Shown piece by piece: positions 25,593-32,594 of a DNA stretch of 64,000 nt. Below the pieces are notes generated by a model. It made no database searches and was not told where the DNA came from. It was given only the letters and a program-made list of their open reading frames with translations. Numbering within the stretch: position 1 is the first letter of the stretch; each line of letters starts with the position of its first letter. The stretch is from Pseudoflavonifractor phocaeensis. Its GTDB lineage: Bacteria; Bacillota; Clostridia; Oscillospirales; Oscillospiraceae. The DNA lies in assembly GCF_016901735.1 (NCBI RefSeq), contig NZ_JACLZC010000002.1, positions 62,001 to 126,000 on the forward strand, given 5' to 3'. A program made the position numbers and the translations under genes.

Positions 25593-26612
25593 TCAGCCGG
25601 CCTTCTGGAGAGAATCGAGCACCAGCTGGGCGGCAGCGCGCACCAGGTTGTTCTTGCTCTTGCCCGGAATGAGATAAAAGCGCAAATTGACCGGGCGTTT
25701 CTCCGCCACCTGTGCAATCGTCATGCCACGGCAGATGCCATCATCCACAACGACCTGTCTGGCCTGTTCCAGCGTCATCACCTGCAGAAGCTCTTCCACA
25801 GGAGTATTCTGCGTGTAGGCCGGAGCCTCGTCCTGCGCAGGCGCATCGTTGCCCTTGGGTTCGATTCGCATCTCAGCCTTTTGGGCGGGCAGCGGCAGTT
25901 CATCCGTCTGCTCCACAGCTCCCGGCTCAGCGGCAGCCATCACAGTATCCGTGGGCACCACTTTCTCCGCCTTAACATGCTCCACCGGCAGCCGCTGTTC
26001 CACCGACTCCACAGGCGGGGCCGTCACAGCCGTTTTCAGGGCCACAGACGCCCTCTGCTGCGTTTTAAGGTCGCTGGCATGGGAATCACCAACAGTGGGC
26101 GCAACAGGCTTCTGAGGGGCGTTGACAGGCGCCTGACGCGGTTCCGTGCGCTCCACCTGAACAGGGACAGCCTCAGCCGCCTTTTTCTCGGCGGCATTGG
26201 TTTTCTTCTGCTCGGCGGCGGCCTGTGCGTCTGCGTTGATAAGCTGAATACCGAAGCCGGCATCCGTGAGAGCCTGACTCAAAGCCTCATTCTGTGCGCC
26301 TCGGATAAAGTCACGGTTGTCCTGAAGCTGCTGTTGGGCCACGCTCATGCTGAAAGGCTCGGCATCGCCACGATCCAAAAACACCCGGGCCTCGAAAATC
26401 GCCATCTGTTCGGTGATCCGCAGCGCCGTCACGCGCATACGGCCATTGGGATGGGCCATACGGAACCACAGCTTCTGATAGGGCAGATCCAGTCTCATGC
26501 TGTCCTTGGTGCGGCGGAGGAACTTGAGCGGGTCAAAGCCCGGCACCTTGTTCAACTCTGCTACGGCTGGTACGGCCTCATACATGGTTTTGGGATTGCT
26601 GCTTTCGTTCAT
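25593..26612 (-). CDS. Hypothetical protein, possible single-strand annealing/recombination factor
   Basis: 339 residues. The first ~125 residues form a conserved-looking domain (NKVPGFDPLKFLRRTKDS, KLWFRMAHPNGRMRVTALRI, ALSQALTDAGFGIQLIN). The WFR-x-x-x-P-x-GR and late Ala-rich DAGFG pattern recalls Rad52/ERF-type annealing proteins. A long Ala/Pro/Val-rich linker leads to a C-terminal helical domain (VEELLQVMTLEQARQVVVDD). Neighbours are a RecD2 helicase and a YqaJ exonuclease, the usual partners of annealing proteins. The assignment is a hypothesis. Confidence 0.5.
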   Translation of the reverse strand: MNESSNPKTMYEAVPAVAELNKVPGFDPLKFLRRTKDSMRLDLPYQKLWFRMAHPNGRMRVTALRITEQMAIFEARVFLDRGDAEPFSMSVAQQQLQDNRDFIRGAQNEALSQALTDAGFGIQLINADAQAAAEQKKTNAAEKKAAEAVPVQVERTEPRQAPVNAPQKPVAPTVGDSHASDLKTQQRASVALKTAVTAPPVESVEQRLPVEHVKAEKVVPTDTVMAAAEPGAVEQTDELPLPAQKAEMRIEPKGNDAPAQDEAPAYTQNTPVEELLQVMTLEQARQVVVDDGICRGMTIAQVAEKRPVNLRFYLIPGKSKNNLVRAAAQLVLDSLQKAG

Positions 26613-26631
26613 CTTGCAAACTCCTTCCTGT

Positions 26632-26676
26632 TAAATAAAATAGGAGACGCACTGTGCTTTTTCTGCACTTTGCGTC
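26632..26676 (-). terminator. Hairpin between RecD2 and the annealing-like gene
   Basis: On the minus strand GACGCA-a-AGTGC pairs with GCAC-ag-TGCGTC, followed by a T-rich tail (CTATTTTATTT). A partial terminator within the operon. Confidence 0.65.
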
Positions 26677-26681
26677 CCTTT

Positions 26682-28955
26682 TTAACCTGCATGTTTCAAT
26701 TCTTTTTTCGCTTCATTCGGGAGCGGAATACCGGCACGTCTGGCATAGGCCTTAAAGTACATATCGATGCGTGCGCCCAGCAGCGTATTTCGCTTGCTGA
26801 TCTCGTTGCGGTGAATCGCCATGAACAGCACCTGCTTCTGTCCAATCAGCACCACACGCTTTTTAGCACGGGTGATTCCGGTATAGAGCAGGTTGCGGTA
26901 GAGCATGATGCTATGCGCTTTCAAAAGCGGCATGATAACCGTTTCATACTCAGAACCCATAGACTTATGGATGGTGGTGGCATAGGCAAGGTCCAGATTG
27001 ACCATATTCTCTACGCTATATTCCAGTTCCCGGCCAACTCCAAAATCGAGGCCCACACGCTTTCCGTTCTCCCCGTCTTTGATATAACGGATAAAGCCCA
27101 GATCGCCATTGGATACCTTTGCGGTGTTCTTGGTCTGCATAATACGGTCATTGACCCGAAAAACCTTGACGCCGATTTTGATCTCGTCTTCGGCGGATCG
27201 GAACGGGTTGACCACTTCACGGATTGCCTTATTGAGCTGTTCCGCCGATGCCGCACCTTCTGAGCGAAAGGGCGACAGGATCTGCACTCGGTCGATGCCG
27301 CTTTCTTCAATCTCTCTGCAATAACGGGAGATGATCCGCTCGGCGGCATCCGCCTGGTTATCGCTTGCCATAAACATAAAATCCGGCCCATAGTACAGCT
27401 TGGTATTGCCCTCGTTGATGAACTTGGCATTGTAGGCAATCAAGCTGTCTTTGGACTGACGGAAAATCTGATCCAGCACGGTGACAGGCACCAACTCACA
27501 GTCGATCAGCTCACGGAACACATTTCCGGCTCCCACGCTGGGGAGCTGATCCGGGTCGCCTACAAGTACGATTCGTGCACCGTCCTTGATGCGCGAGAAG
27601 AATTTATCTGCCAGCCACATATCTACCATGGAAAACTCGTCCACGATGATCAGGTCAGCCGACAACGGCTCCTGTTGTTTGGTTCGGTTGACATCGTCCT
27701 CTTCGCTGCCGAGGCCCAACCCGCTGTGAAGCGTCCGGGCCATATCAAAGCCGGTGCTCTCTGCCATACGACGGCTGGCTCTGCCCGTCGGCGCCATCAA
27801 GACGATTTGGCCGTCAGGGTACAGCCGGCGGTATACCTCCAGGATCGTTTTCAGAACCGTCGTTTTGCCGGTACCGGGAGAGCCTGTGATAATGGAAAGA
27901 TTGTGGCGATACGCCGCATAGACGGCAGCCTCCTGTTTGGAGGACAACACCACGCCCATCTCACGCTTGACCCGTTCCAACACCCGCTCAATCCGCTCCG
28001 GTTCTGACGGCTCCACCAACCGCATGGCAATGCGGCGGGCGGTTTCGTCCTCCTGTGCAAACACCCGGGGCAGATAGATGTTATCCTTGACTGCCACCAC
28101 TTCTCCTTTAAGGATCATGTCTTGCAGCACATCTGCGACTTCCTGCGCCTGAAGGCGAAGTGCCGGCACCGGAATCTTGTTGTTGAGCAGCCGAAGCGCC
28201 TCTTTCTGCAGGGTTTCCCTGAGCAAGAACAGGTGCCCTTTAGCTCCTTTACCATCTTCCAGCGCCCAGAACAGCGCACCCTTGACCCGCATGGGGGCAT
28301 GAAGGTCACCGCCGTTCTTCTGAACAATGGCGTCTACACGCAGAAAGCCAAACCCGGATATCTGGCACAGCTCAAACGGACTCTTTTTCAAGATGTCTAC
28401 GCTGGCAGGCCCGAAATACTGATAAATCTTGAGCGCAGTTTTCGGCGTGATTTTGAACGGGGAAAGCAGGGTCATCAGATCCTGCAGCATCCGGCTCTTC
28501 GCATAGGAGGTCTTGATGTCCTCCAGCTTGCTTTCCGTGATACCTTTGATTTCCAAGAGCCGTTCCGGCTGGTTTTGCAGAATATCCAGCGTGTCCTCGC
28601 CAAACCGGGCGACAATCAGCGCGGCGGTTGCGGGCCCGATGCCTTTGATAAGACCCGATGCCAGATACCCCTCCACACCGCTTTTGGTGCGGGGGACGAT
28701 CTCACGCCACTGTTCCACCTGAAGCTGCATACCATACTTGCCCTGCTTCCATTCACCATCCAGTTCCAGCTCCACCGCATCCGTACGGGGCAGTTCATAA
28801 CCGGTCGCCACAAAACGGATCAGATGGTCTCTGTACCGCCGGGTAGAACGGGCCTCCTGCGGCACCTCTTTGTCGGCAGTCTTCACACTAATAATGCAGA
28901 ACCGATTTGCCGGGTTGTGATAAATCGTCCCGTCATAAGTTCCTCTGTGGATCAC
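26682..28955 (-). CDS. recD2: RecD2-type superfamily 1B DNA helicase
   Basis: 757 residues from a GTG start. N-terminal OB-like domain (YDGTIYHNPANRFCIISVKT), helix-hairpin-helix stretch (GLIKGIGPATAALIVARFG, LLEIKGITESKLEDI), Walker A GSPGTGKTT at about residue 360, motif II ADLIIVDEFSMVD, VLVGDPDQLPSVGAG-type motif III and the C-terminal UvrD-like part ending in TTIHKSMGSEYE and LYTGITRAKK. RecD2 unwinds 5' to 3'. As an element gene it probably works with the YqaJ nuclease and primase. Confidence 0.93.
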   Translation of the reverse strand: MIHRGTYDGTIYHNPANRFCIISVKTADKEVPQEARSTRRYRDHLIRFVATGYELPRTDAVELELDGEWKQGKYGMQLQVEQWREIVPRTKSGVEGYLASGLIKGIGPATAALIVARFGEDTLDILQNQPERLLEIKGITESKLEDIKTSYAKSRMLQDLMTLLSPFKITPKTALKIYQYFGPASVDILKKSPFELCQISGFGFLRVDAIVQKNGGDLHAPMRVKGALFWALEDGKGAKGHLFLLRETLQKEALRLLNNKIPVPALRLQAQEVADVLQDMILKGEVVAVKDNIYLPRVFAQEDETARRIAMRLVEPSEPERIERVLERVKREMGVVLSSKQEAAVYAAYRHNLSIITGSPGTGKTTVLKTILEVYRRLYPDGQIVLMAPTGRASRRMAESTGFDMARTLHSGLGLGSEEDDVNRTKQQEPLSADLIIVDEFSMVDMWLADKFFSRIKDGARIVLVGDPDQLPSVGAGNVFRELIDCELVPVTVLDQIFRQSKDSLIAYNAKFINEGNTKLYYGPDFMFMASDNQADAAERIISRYCREIEESGIDRVQILSPFRSEGAASAEQLNKAIREVVNPFRSAEDEIKIGVKVFRVNDRIMQTKNTAKVSNGDLGFIRYIKDGENGKRVGLDFGVGRELEYSVENMVNLDLAYATTIHKSMGSEYETVIMPLLKAHSIMLYRNLLYTGITRAKKRVVLIGQKQVLFMAIHRNEISKRNTLLGARIDMYFKAYARRAGIPLPNEAKKELKHAG

Positions 28956-28971
28956 TTCTTTTTTCCCTCCT

Positions 28972-30036
28972 TTAAGCCGCCTTGGTATCAGCTTTCACAC
29001 TGAACCGGCGAAACTCCGAAATTGTGACATACTGCTCGTAGATATCAGGATGTTCCAGTTTCAGCCGGATCAGATTGTCCTTGTCGATGTTAGGCTTCCG
29101 CACCGGATTGTAGGTGACCGTATAATTTACGCCATCCTGCTGGCAAATAGCTTTGCAGCTCTTGCCCATTTCGGCAATCAGTGCTCCCTTCAGTCGCTGC
29201 ATATCCGCATCGATTTCCTTGCTGTCCTTTTCAGCACGTTTCTTTTCTTCTTGAAGCTGGAGATACCGCATCAGCTTGGCAGTCAGAGAATAATCAAAGG
29301 TCACCACAGGGGCGTCCTTATCCGCAGGACCCGTATGCCGGCGCACGCTTTCAATTACAAGATCGCCATCCTCAGTATAGGGCGGCGGTGTTTTGGCAAG
29401 GACATGGTTCTCCCAGAAATGCTGTTCCAGAAAAATCATCTCATCCTCATAAGCTTCGTCACGGCGAATCTCACGAATGATGGTTTCTTCCTCGTTGTTG
29501 CCATACAGACAGCAGAAGAAGCAGCGATCCACATCCATGACCGCCATATAATGCCGACCCTGGGTTTCGTAGTAGACCGGAACAGTTTCTTCCCCATCCA
29601 GCCATCAGTGATCCTTAGCATTGTAGTTTGTGGTTTTGATTTCCAAAATTGCGGTCGTGCCATCCGGAAGTTCTACAAAGTAGTCCACATCAGCCAGCAT
29701 CCAGGGATACTTGGGGTGCTGGAACATCTTCTTGACCTGATAAATCTTGTAGCCGGTCCGATGCTGAAAAATTTTTGCCACCAGCGGCTCCAGCAGATGC
29801 CCCATTTCCAGAGCAACCCAGTTGTTTTCGTTGTCCTCAACCGCTGCAATATTCAGCTTGTCGTAGTAGAGGTCACGGGCCGTCCGCCAGGGCGATATCT
29901 CCAGCAACGCAGCCACATCACTGCCGCCAATTCCTTTTCGCCGATAAGCGAGCCATTCCTTTTCGGATAAGCCTGCGGTCTCGACCAATACCTGCGGTTG
30001 ATGTGTTTCTTTCAATGCCGCACAGCTATCCGGCAT
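28972..30036 (-). pseudogene. YqaJ-type recombinase/exonuclease interrupted by an in-frame TGA
   Basis: The start at 30036 has GAGGAGGG upstream. The first part carries the YqaJ/lambda-exonuclease signature: YRRKGIGGSDVAALLEISPW, the acidic metal site (WMLADVDYFVE, AILEIKTTNYNAKDH). Codon 144 is then TGA (29605-29607), and the same frame resumes directly as WLDGEETVPVYYETQGRHYM and runs 190 more residues to 28972. Homologues read AKDxWW at this point, so a TGG-to-TGA change is the simplest cause. The two halves would otherwise give a normal ~350-residue protein. The N-terminal half alone keeps the catalytic residues and might retain activity. Confidence 0.8.
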
Positions 30037-30038
30037 AC

Positions 30039-30194
30039 TCAGCACCCCCTCCTCGTCGGGCGAGGAACGACGTGCGCCTTCATCACCGGGCACCGTTTCT
30101 TGATAGGCTGCTGCTGTCTCTTGGACTGCCTCCAGCTCTCGTTCAATTTCTTCTCTTTCACCATGATTTCATGGTTCGACATTTTCGTGTTCAT
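30039..30194 (-). CDS. Short basic leader protein, or frameshifted N terminus of the YqaJ gene
   Basis: 51 residues from ATG 30194 with AAAGGCAGG upstream; Lys/Arg-rich, and its TGA lies two bases before the YqaJ ATG, which suggests translational coupling. Alternatively, the frame of the YqaJ gene is open back to about 30165 and reads as a plausible acidic helix (EEIERELEAVQETAAAYQE), so a one-base loss near 30155 could have split a longer protein. I cannot decide between these. Confidence 0.4.
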   Translation of the reverse strand: MNTKMSNHEIMVKEKKLNESWRQSKRQQQPIKKRCPVMKAHVVPRPTRRGC

Positions 30195-30253
30195 CTGTAT
30201 ACCTGCCTTTCTTATTTTTGATATATCCTCAAAGCCGTTTCCGGCGTTTGGGC

Positions 30254-30326
30254 AAAAAAATAAGCGAGGCTGACTGCGGCATACGCCTGATGTCCACAGT
30301 AACCTGTGAACCAAAGTCATCCTCGC
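30254..30326 (-). terminator. Leader terminator T2 closing a three-way junction
   Basis: On the minus strand GCGAGG-A-TGACT (30326-30315) pairs with AGTCA-G-CCTCGC (30275-30264), followed by TTATTTTTTT. Inside are two further hairpins, CACAG-GTTA-CTGTG and GGC-GTAT-GCC, making a three-way junction. It lies 60 bases upstream of the first start codon of the 20-kb operon, so full termination would silence everything downstream. Confidence 0.75.
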
Positions 30327-30348
30327 AAATAGGGAATGGATACTCCCT

Positions 30349-30405
30349 GAAAATAGAAAAAGCCAGTAATATACCGTCCCATACGGGCGCAGTAATACTA
30401 CTGGC
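30349..30405 (-). terminator. Leader terminator T1
   Basis: On the minus strand GCCAGTAGTATTAC pairs with GTATATTACTGGC across a GC-rich loop, followed by TTTTTCTATTTTC. A strong intrinsic terminator about 100 nt into the leader transcript. Its loop contains one of two copies of the motif CCCGTATGGGA. Confidence 0.78.
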
Positions 30406-30510
30406 ACAAGTACAATCTTAACTGCGTGTGCAATGCGGGCTTTCGGCCTGCGGTACAGAACATCGGTCTGTATCCCATACGGGAAGCGCACAAAAATCAA
30501 TTACAAAGCA

Positions 30511-30539
30511 AGTCTAGCACAATATATAGTGTTAGTCAA
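30511..30539 (-). promoter_or_regulatory. Promoter of the leftward 20-kb operon with overlapping dyad operator
   Basis: On the minus strand TTGACT (30539-30534), a 17-base spacer and TAGACT (30516-30511). The spacer and part of both boxes form a 22-bp dyad (30514-30535) with 9 of 11 pairs matched, a likely repressor site. Confidence 0.75.
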
Positions 30540-30597
30540 GCATCGTAATCTACATATAGCGTTTCAATTATTTCTTCGTATCTGTTTGAGCATAAAA

Positions 30598-30625
30598 AAC
30601 GGGAATCTGCAGAATTCAACCCGTT
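30598..30625 (-). terminator. Insulating terminator upstream of the operon promoter
   Basis: On the minus strand AACGGG pairs with CCCGTT across a 16-base loop, followed by TTTTATG. It would stop leftward transcription coming from the integrase side. Confidence 0.5.
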
Positions 30626-30641
30626 CCGTCCCTATATATAA

Positions 30642-30690
30642 GGCGTATAGACATGGCGTGTGGTTCCACTGCCTGTCTGTACGCCTTTTG
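30642..30690 (+). terminator. Rightward terminator in the control region
   Basis: GGCGTA-t-AGACA-t-GGC pairs with GCC-t-GTCT-g-TACGCC and is followed by TTTTGTACC. It would stop rightward transcription before the excisionase gene. The next 260 bases, to 30947, carry no other clear element apart from a small CTACAAATCGTAG dyad. Confidence 0.6.
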
Positions 30691-30947
30691 TACCTTGACA
30701 GCCCCTATAAACCTTTTCCATTGGAGTTATACAGGCGCTGCGGACAGTGTGCTTCTGCGCGCCCACAGCTTAATTGCCGCATAGCGGCTGCCTGAAAATA
30801 CGCGGCGGAAAAGCCCGGCGCAGGAAATGGCCTTTGGAAGAGACCCTACACTTCCCGATGAATTTGAATGACTTCATTGTTTTTGTTGAAAACCTTCCAC
30901 TACAAATCGTAGGGGATATATGTAATTGCAAATAAAGGAGGGCAATT

Positions 30948-31148
30948 ATGGAAAAAAGAAAACCCAATGACCTTTCACCGGATCAGTGCTTGGCGGTCGA
31001 TACGGAATCGCTTTGCAAACTGCTCGACTGCGGGCGGCATACGGCCGTTCAGATCGGCGACCTGGCCCACGCCCGCATCACCATGAATTCTCGTGTCCTT
31101 TGGAGCGTTCAGCGAGTGAAGGAATATTTGTACGAGATCTCATGCTAA
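30948..31148 (+). CDS. xis: Excisionase (Tn916 Xis-like)
   Basis: 66 residues with AGGAGGG upstream. A winged MerR-like HTH is visible: VDTESLCKLLDCGRHTAVQI, then ARITMNSRVLWSVQRVKEYL. The size, basic DNA-binding fold and place directly before a tyrosine integrase gene are those of Tn916-family Xis, which bends the element ends for excision. Confidence 0.85.
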   Translation: MEKRKPNDLSPDQCLAVDTESLCKLLDCGRHTAVQIGDLAHARITMNSRVLWSVQRVKEYLYEISC

Positions 31149-31205
31149 CAGAACCTTGCCCATTCCGGGCGCAGCAACACACAAAACATCGGGAGGTATC
31201 AGCCT

Positions 31206-32435
31206 ATGCCAAAAGTTAGAAAAGACAACAAAGGCCGCAACCTGCGGCCAGGAGAAACACAACGCTCAGACGGCAGCTATATGTTTGTCTATAAGCTGGG
31301 TAAGAAGAAAAAGTACATTTATGATTTTGACCTTGCCAGCCTGCGGGCCAAAGAAAAAGTTCTCAACCGTGACAGCGAAGACGGTATTCGCACCCAGGAG
31401 GCTATGAAAATCACCCTAAATGATATGTTCAAAGTCCTCATGGATACGAAGATCCAGTTAAAGGCTTCTACACGGGCGAATTACGAATATCTTTGGAGCA
31501 ACTATGTGAAGGATGAGCCGTTTGCCAACATTCCCCTGCCCAACATCCGAAAGAGCGACATCCTGACATTTTACACGAAGCTTTTGAAAAAAGGCTTTGC
31601 GATCAATTCCTTGGAAAGCATCAATAACCTGATTCACCCCACGCTTGAATTGGCGGTCGATGATGACTACATCCGAAAAAATCCAAGCAAAGGTGTCTAC
31701 CGCTCTCTCAAAACAGAGGGAACCGGGGCGCCCCCGAAGAAAAGAATCGCGCTGACTATGACACAGCAGAAGAACTTCCTTCGGTTCATTTCCAAGTCAC
31801 CGATGTATAGCCACTGGCTGCCTGTCATGGTCGTGCTGCTCGGTACGGGAATGCGTGTTGCGGAATGTACTGGCTTAACTAAAAATGATGTAGACCTGGA
31901 GAACAACACCATCTCTGTCAATCACAACTTGATCTATCGTGTGATCGATGGGAAAGCAGGTTTTCATATCACCACCCCTAAAACGGCCAGCGGCACCCGC
32001 ACCATCCCTATCCTGTATCCGCAGGTTGCTGAACAGCTCCGCACATTGATTGAAGTCATGGACACCCTCTATCCGGAAGACCTTGTGATGAATGGGTATC
32101 ACGGTTTCCTTTTTAGGAATCGGGAAGGTTACTTTCTCAGTGCCCATAATATCAATCGGGCCATCCAGCGTATCTCCATCGCCTACAACGCCGAAGAAAT
32201 GGATCAGGCTGAACTGGAAGATCGTGAGCCGGAACTGCTGCCGCATTTTAGCGTACATAACATGAGACACACATTCTGCACGCGGCTCTGTGAAAGCACG
32301 AACGACATCAAGTTTATCCAGCAGGTGATGGGCCACGCTGATTTTTCCACAACTATGGATATTTATACGCATATTACGCAAGAAAACATGAGGGAAAAAG
32401 CAGAGGCAATCAAGGGTAATTTGGTGCTAATGTGA
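31206..32435 (+). CDS. int: Tyrosine-type site-specific integrase (Tn916 Int family)
   Basis: 409 residues. Arm-binding N terminus (DNKGRNLRPGETQRSDGSYM), core-binding domain (about 65-165) and catalytic domain with all key residues: Arg in LLGTGMRVAECTGL (about 216), HNMRHTFCTRLCE (about 349-352), the second His in QQVMGHADFSTTMDIY and the nucleophile Tyr (about 384). It integrates and excises the element. Intact. Followed by a terminator and repeats that may be arm sites. Confidence 0.95.
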   Translation: MPKVRKDNKGRNLRPGETQRSDGSYMFVYKLGKKKKYIYDFDLASLRAKEKVLNRDSEDGIRTQEAMKITLNDMFKVLMDTKIQLKASTRANYEYLWSNYVKDEPFANIPLPNIRKSDILTFYTKLLKKGFAINSLESINNLIHPTLELAVDDDYIRKNPSKGVYRSLKTEGTGAPPKKRIALTMTQQKNFLRFISKSPMYSHWLPVMVVLLGTGMRVAECTGLTKNDVDLENNTISVNHNLIYRVIDGKAGFHITTPKTASGTRTIPILYPQVAEQLRTLIEVMDTLYPEDLVMNGYHGFLFRNREGYFLSAHNINRAIQRISIAYNAEEMDQAELEDREPELLPHFSVHNMRHTFCTRLCESTNDIKFIQQVMGHADFSTTMDIYTHITQENMREKAEAIKGNLVLM

Positions 32436-32448
32436 AAATTGCAAAAAA

Positions 32449-32489
32449 GGGCAAATCCGCATAAAAAACACGGATTTGCCCTTCATTTT
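32449..32489 (+). terminator. Terminator of the integrase gene
   Basis: GGGCAAATCCG (32449-32459) pairs with CGGATTTGCCC (32471-32481), followed by TTCATTTT. Confidence 0.85.
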
Positions 32490-32490
32490 G

Positions 32491-32580
32491 GCCCGTCTGA
32501 TGCCGTCTGATTTCAAGCAAAAGTTGTAGTTGTAAGCCTCATTTACTACATCTTGCGCCGTCCTATTTCATCAGACACTA
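32491..32580. repeat. Candidate integrase arm-type repeats and right end of the element
   Basis: CGTCTGAT occurs twice, spaced exactly ten bases apart (32494-32501, 32504-32511), and ATCAGAC occurs inverted at 32570-32576. Short repeats of this kind next to int are the usual arm-binding sites. The junction with host DNA probably lies between here and the lysS stop at 32595. Confidence 0.45.
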
Positions 32581-32594
32581 TATATTGTGGAATT

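Larger units (their letters stand above)
30195..30504 (-). ncRNA. Structured 5' leader of the element operon (candidate attenuator)
   Basis: Transcription from the promoter at 30511-30539 would give a leader of roughly 310 nt. From 5' to 3' it holds the motif CCCGTATGGGA (30483-30473), a GC hairpin (CCGCAGGCC/GCCCGCA), terminator T1 whose loop repeats that motif (30387-30377), a small stem (AGGGA/TCCCT), and the three-way-junction terminator T2. Two terminators before the first gene imply regulated read-through. No known riboswitch consensus was recognised. Confidence 0.6.
525..32590. mobile_element. Integrated mobile element (integrase/ParM/PcfJ type) with transporter cargo; ends approximate
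   Basis: A block of lower G+C than both flanks sits between a host peroxiredoxin gene and lysS. It carries a Tn916-type excisionase and tyrosine integrase at its right end, and PcfJ/PcfK-like, primase, RecD2, YqaJ, LigA and ParM/ParR-like genes in one long leftward operon. The right end is placed just past the integrase and its repeats (32450-32590). The left end was not located by a repeat. It is put after the peroxiredoxin terminator because the transporter cargo (532-8390) has the same low-G+C look. A smaller element starting near 8450 is equally possible. No relaxase, coupling protein or secretion genes were recognised. Confidence 0.6.

Noticed and set aside
29605-29607. Selenocysteine or Trp decoding of the TGA
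   Set aside because: No SECIS-like hairpin was evident just downstream, homologues have Trp, and TGA serves as normal stop for other genes in the window.
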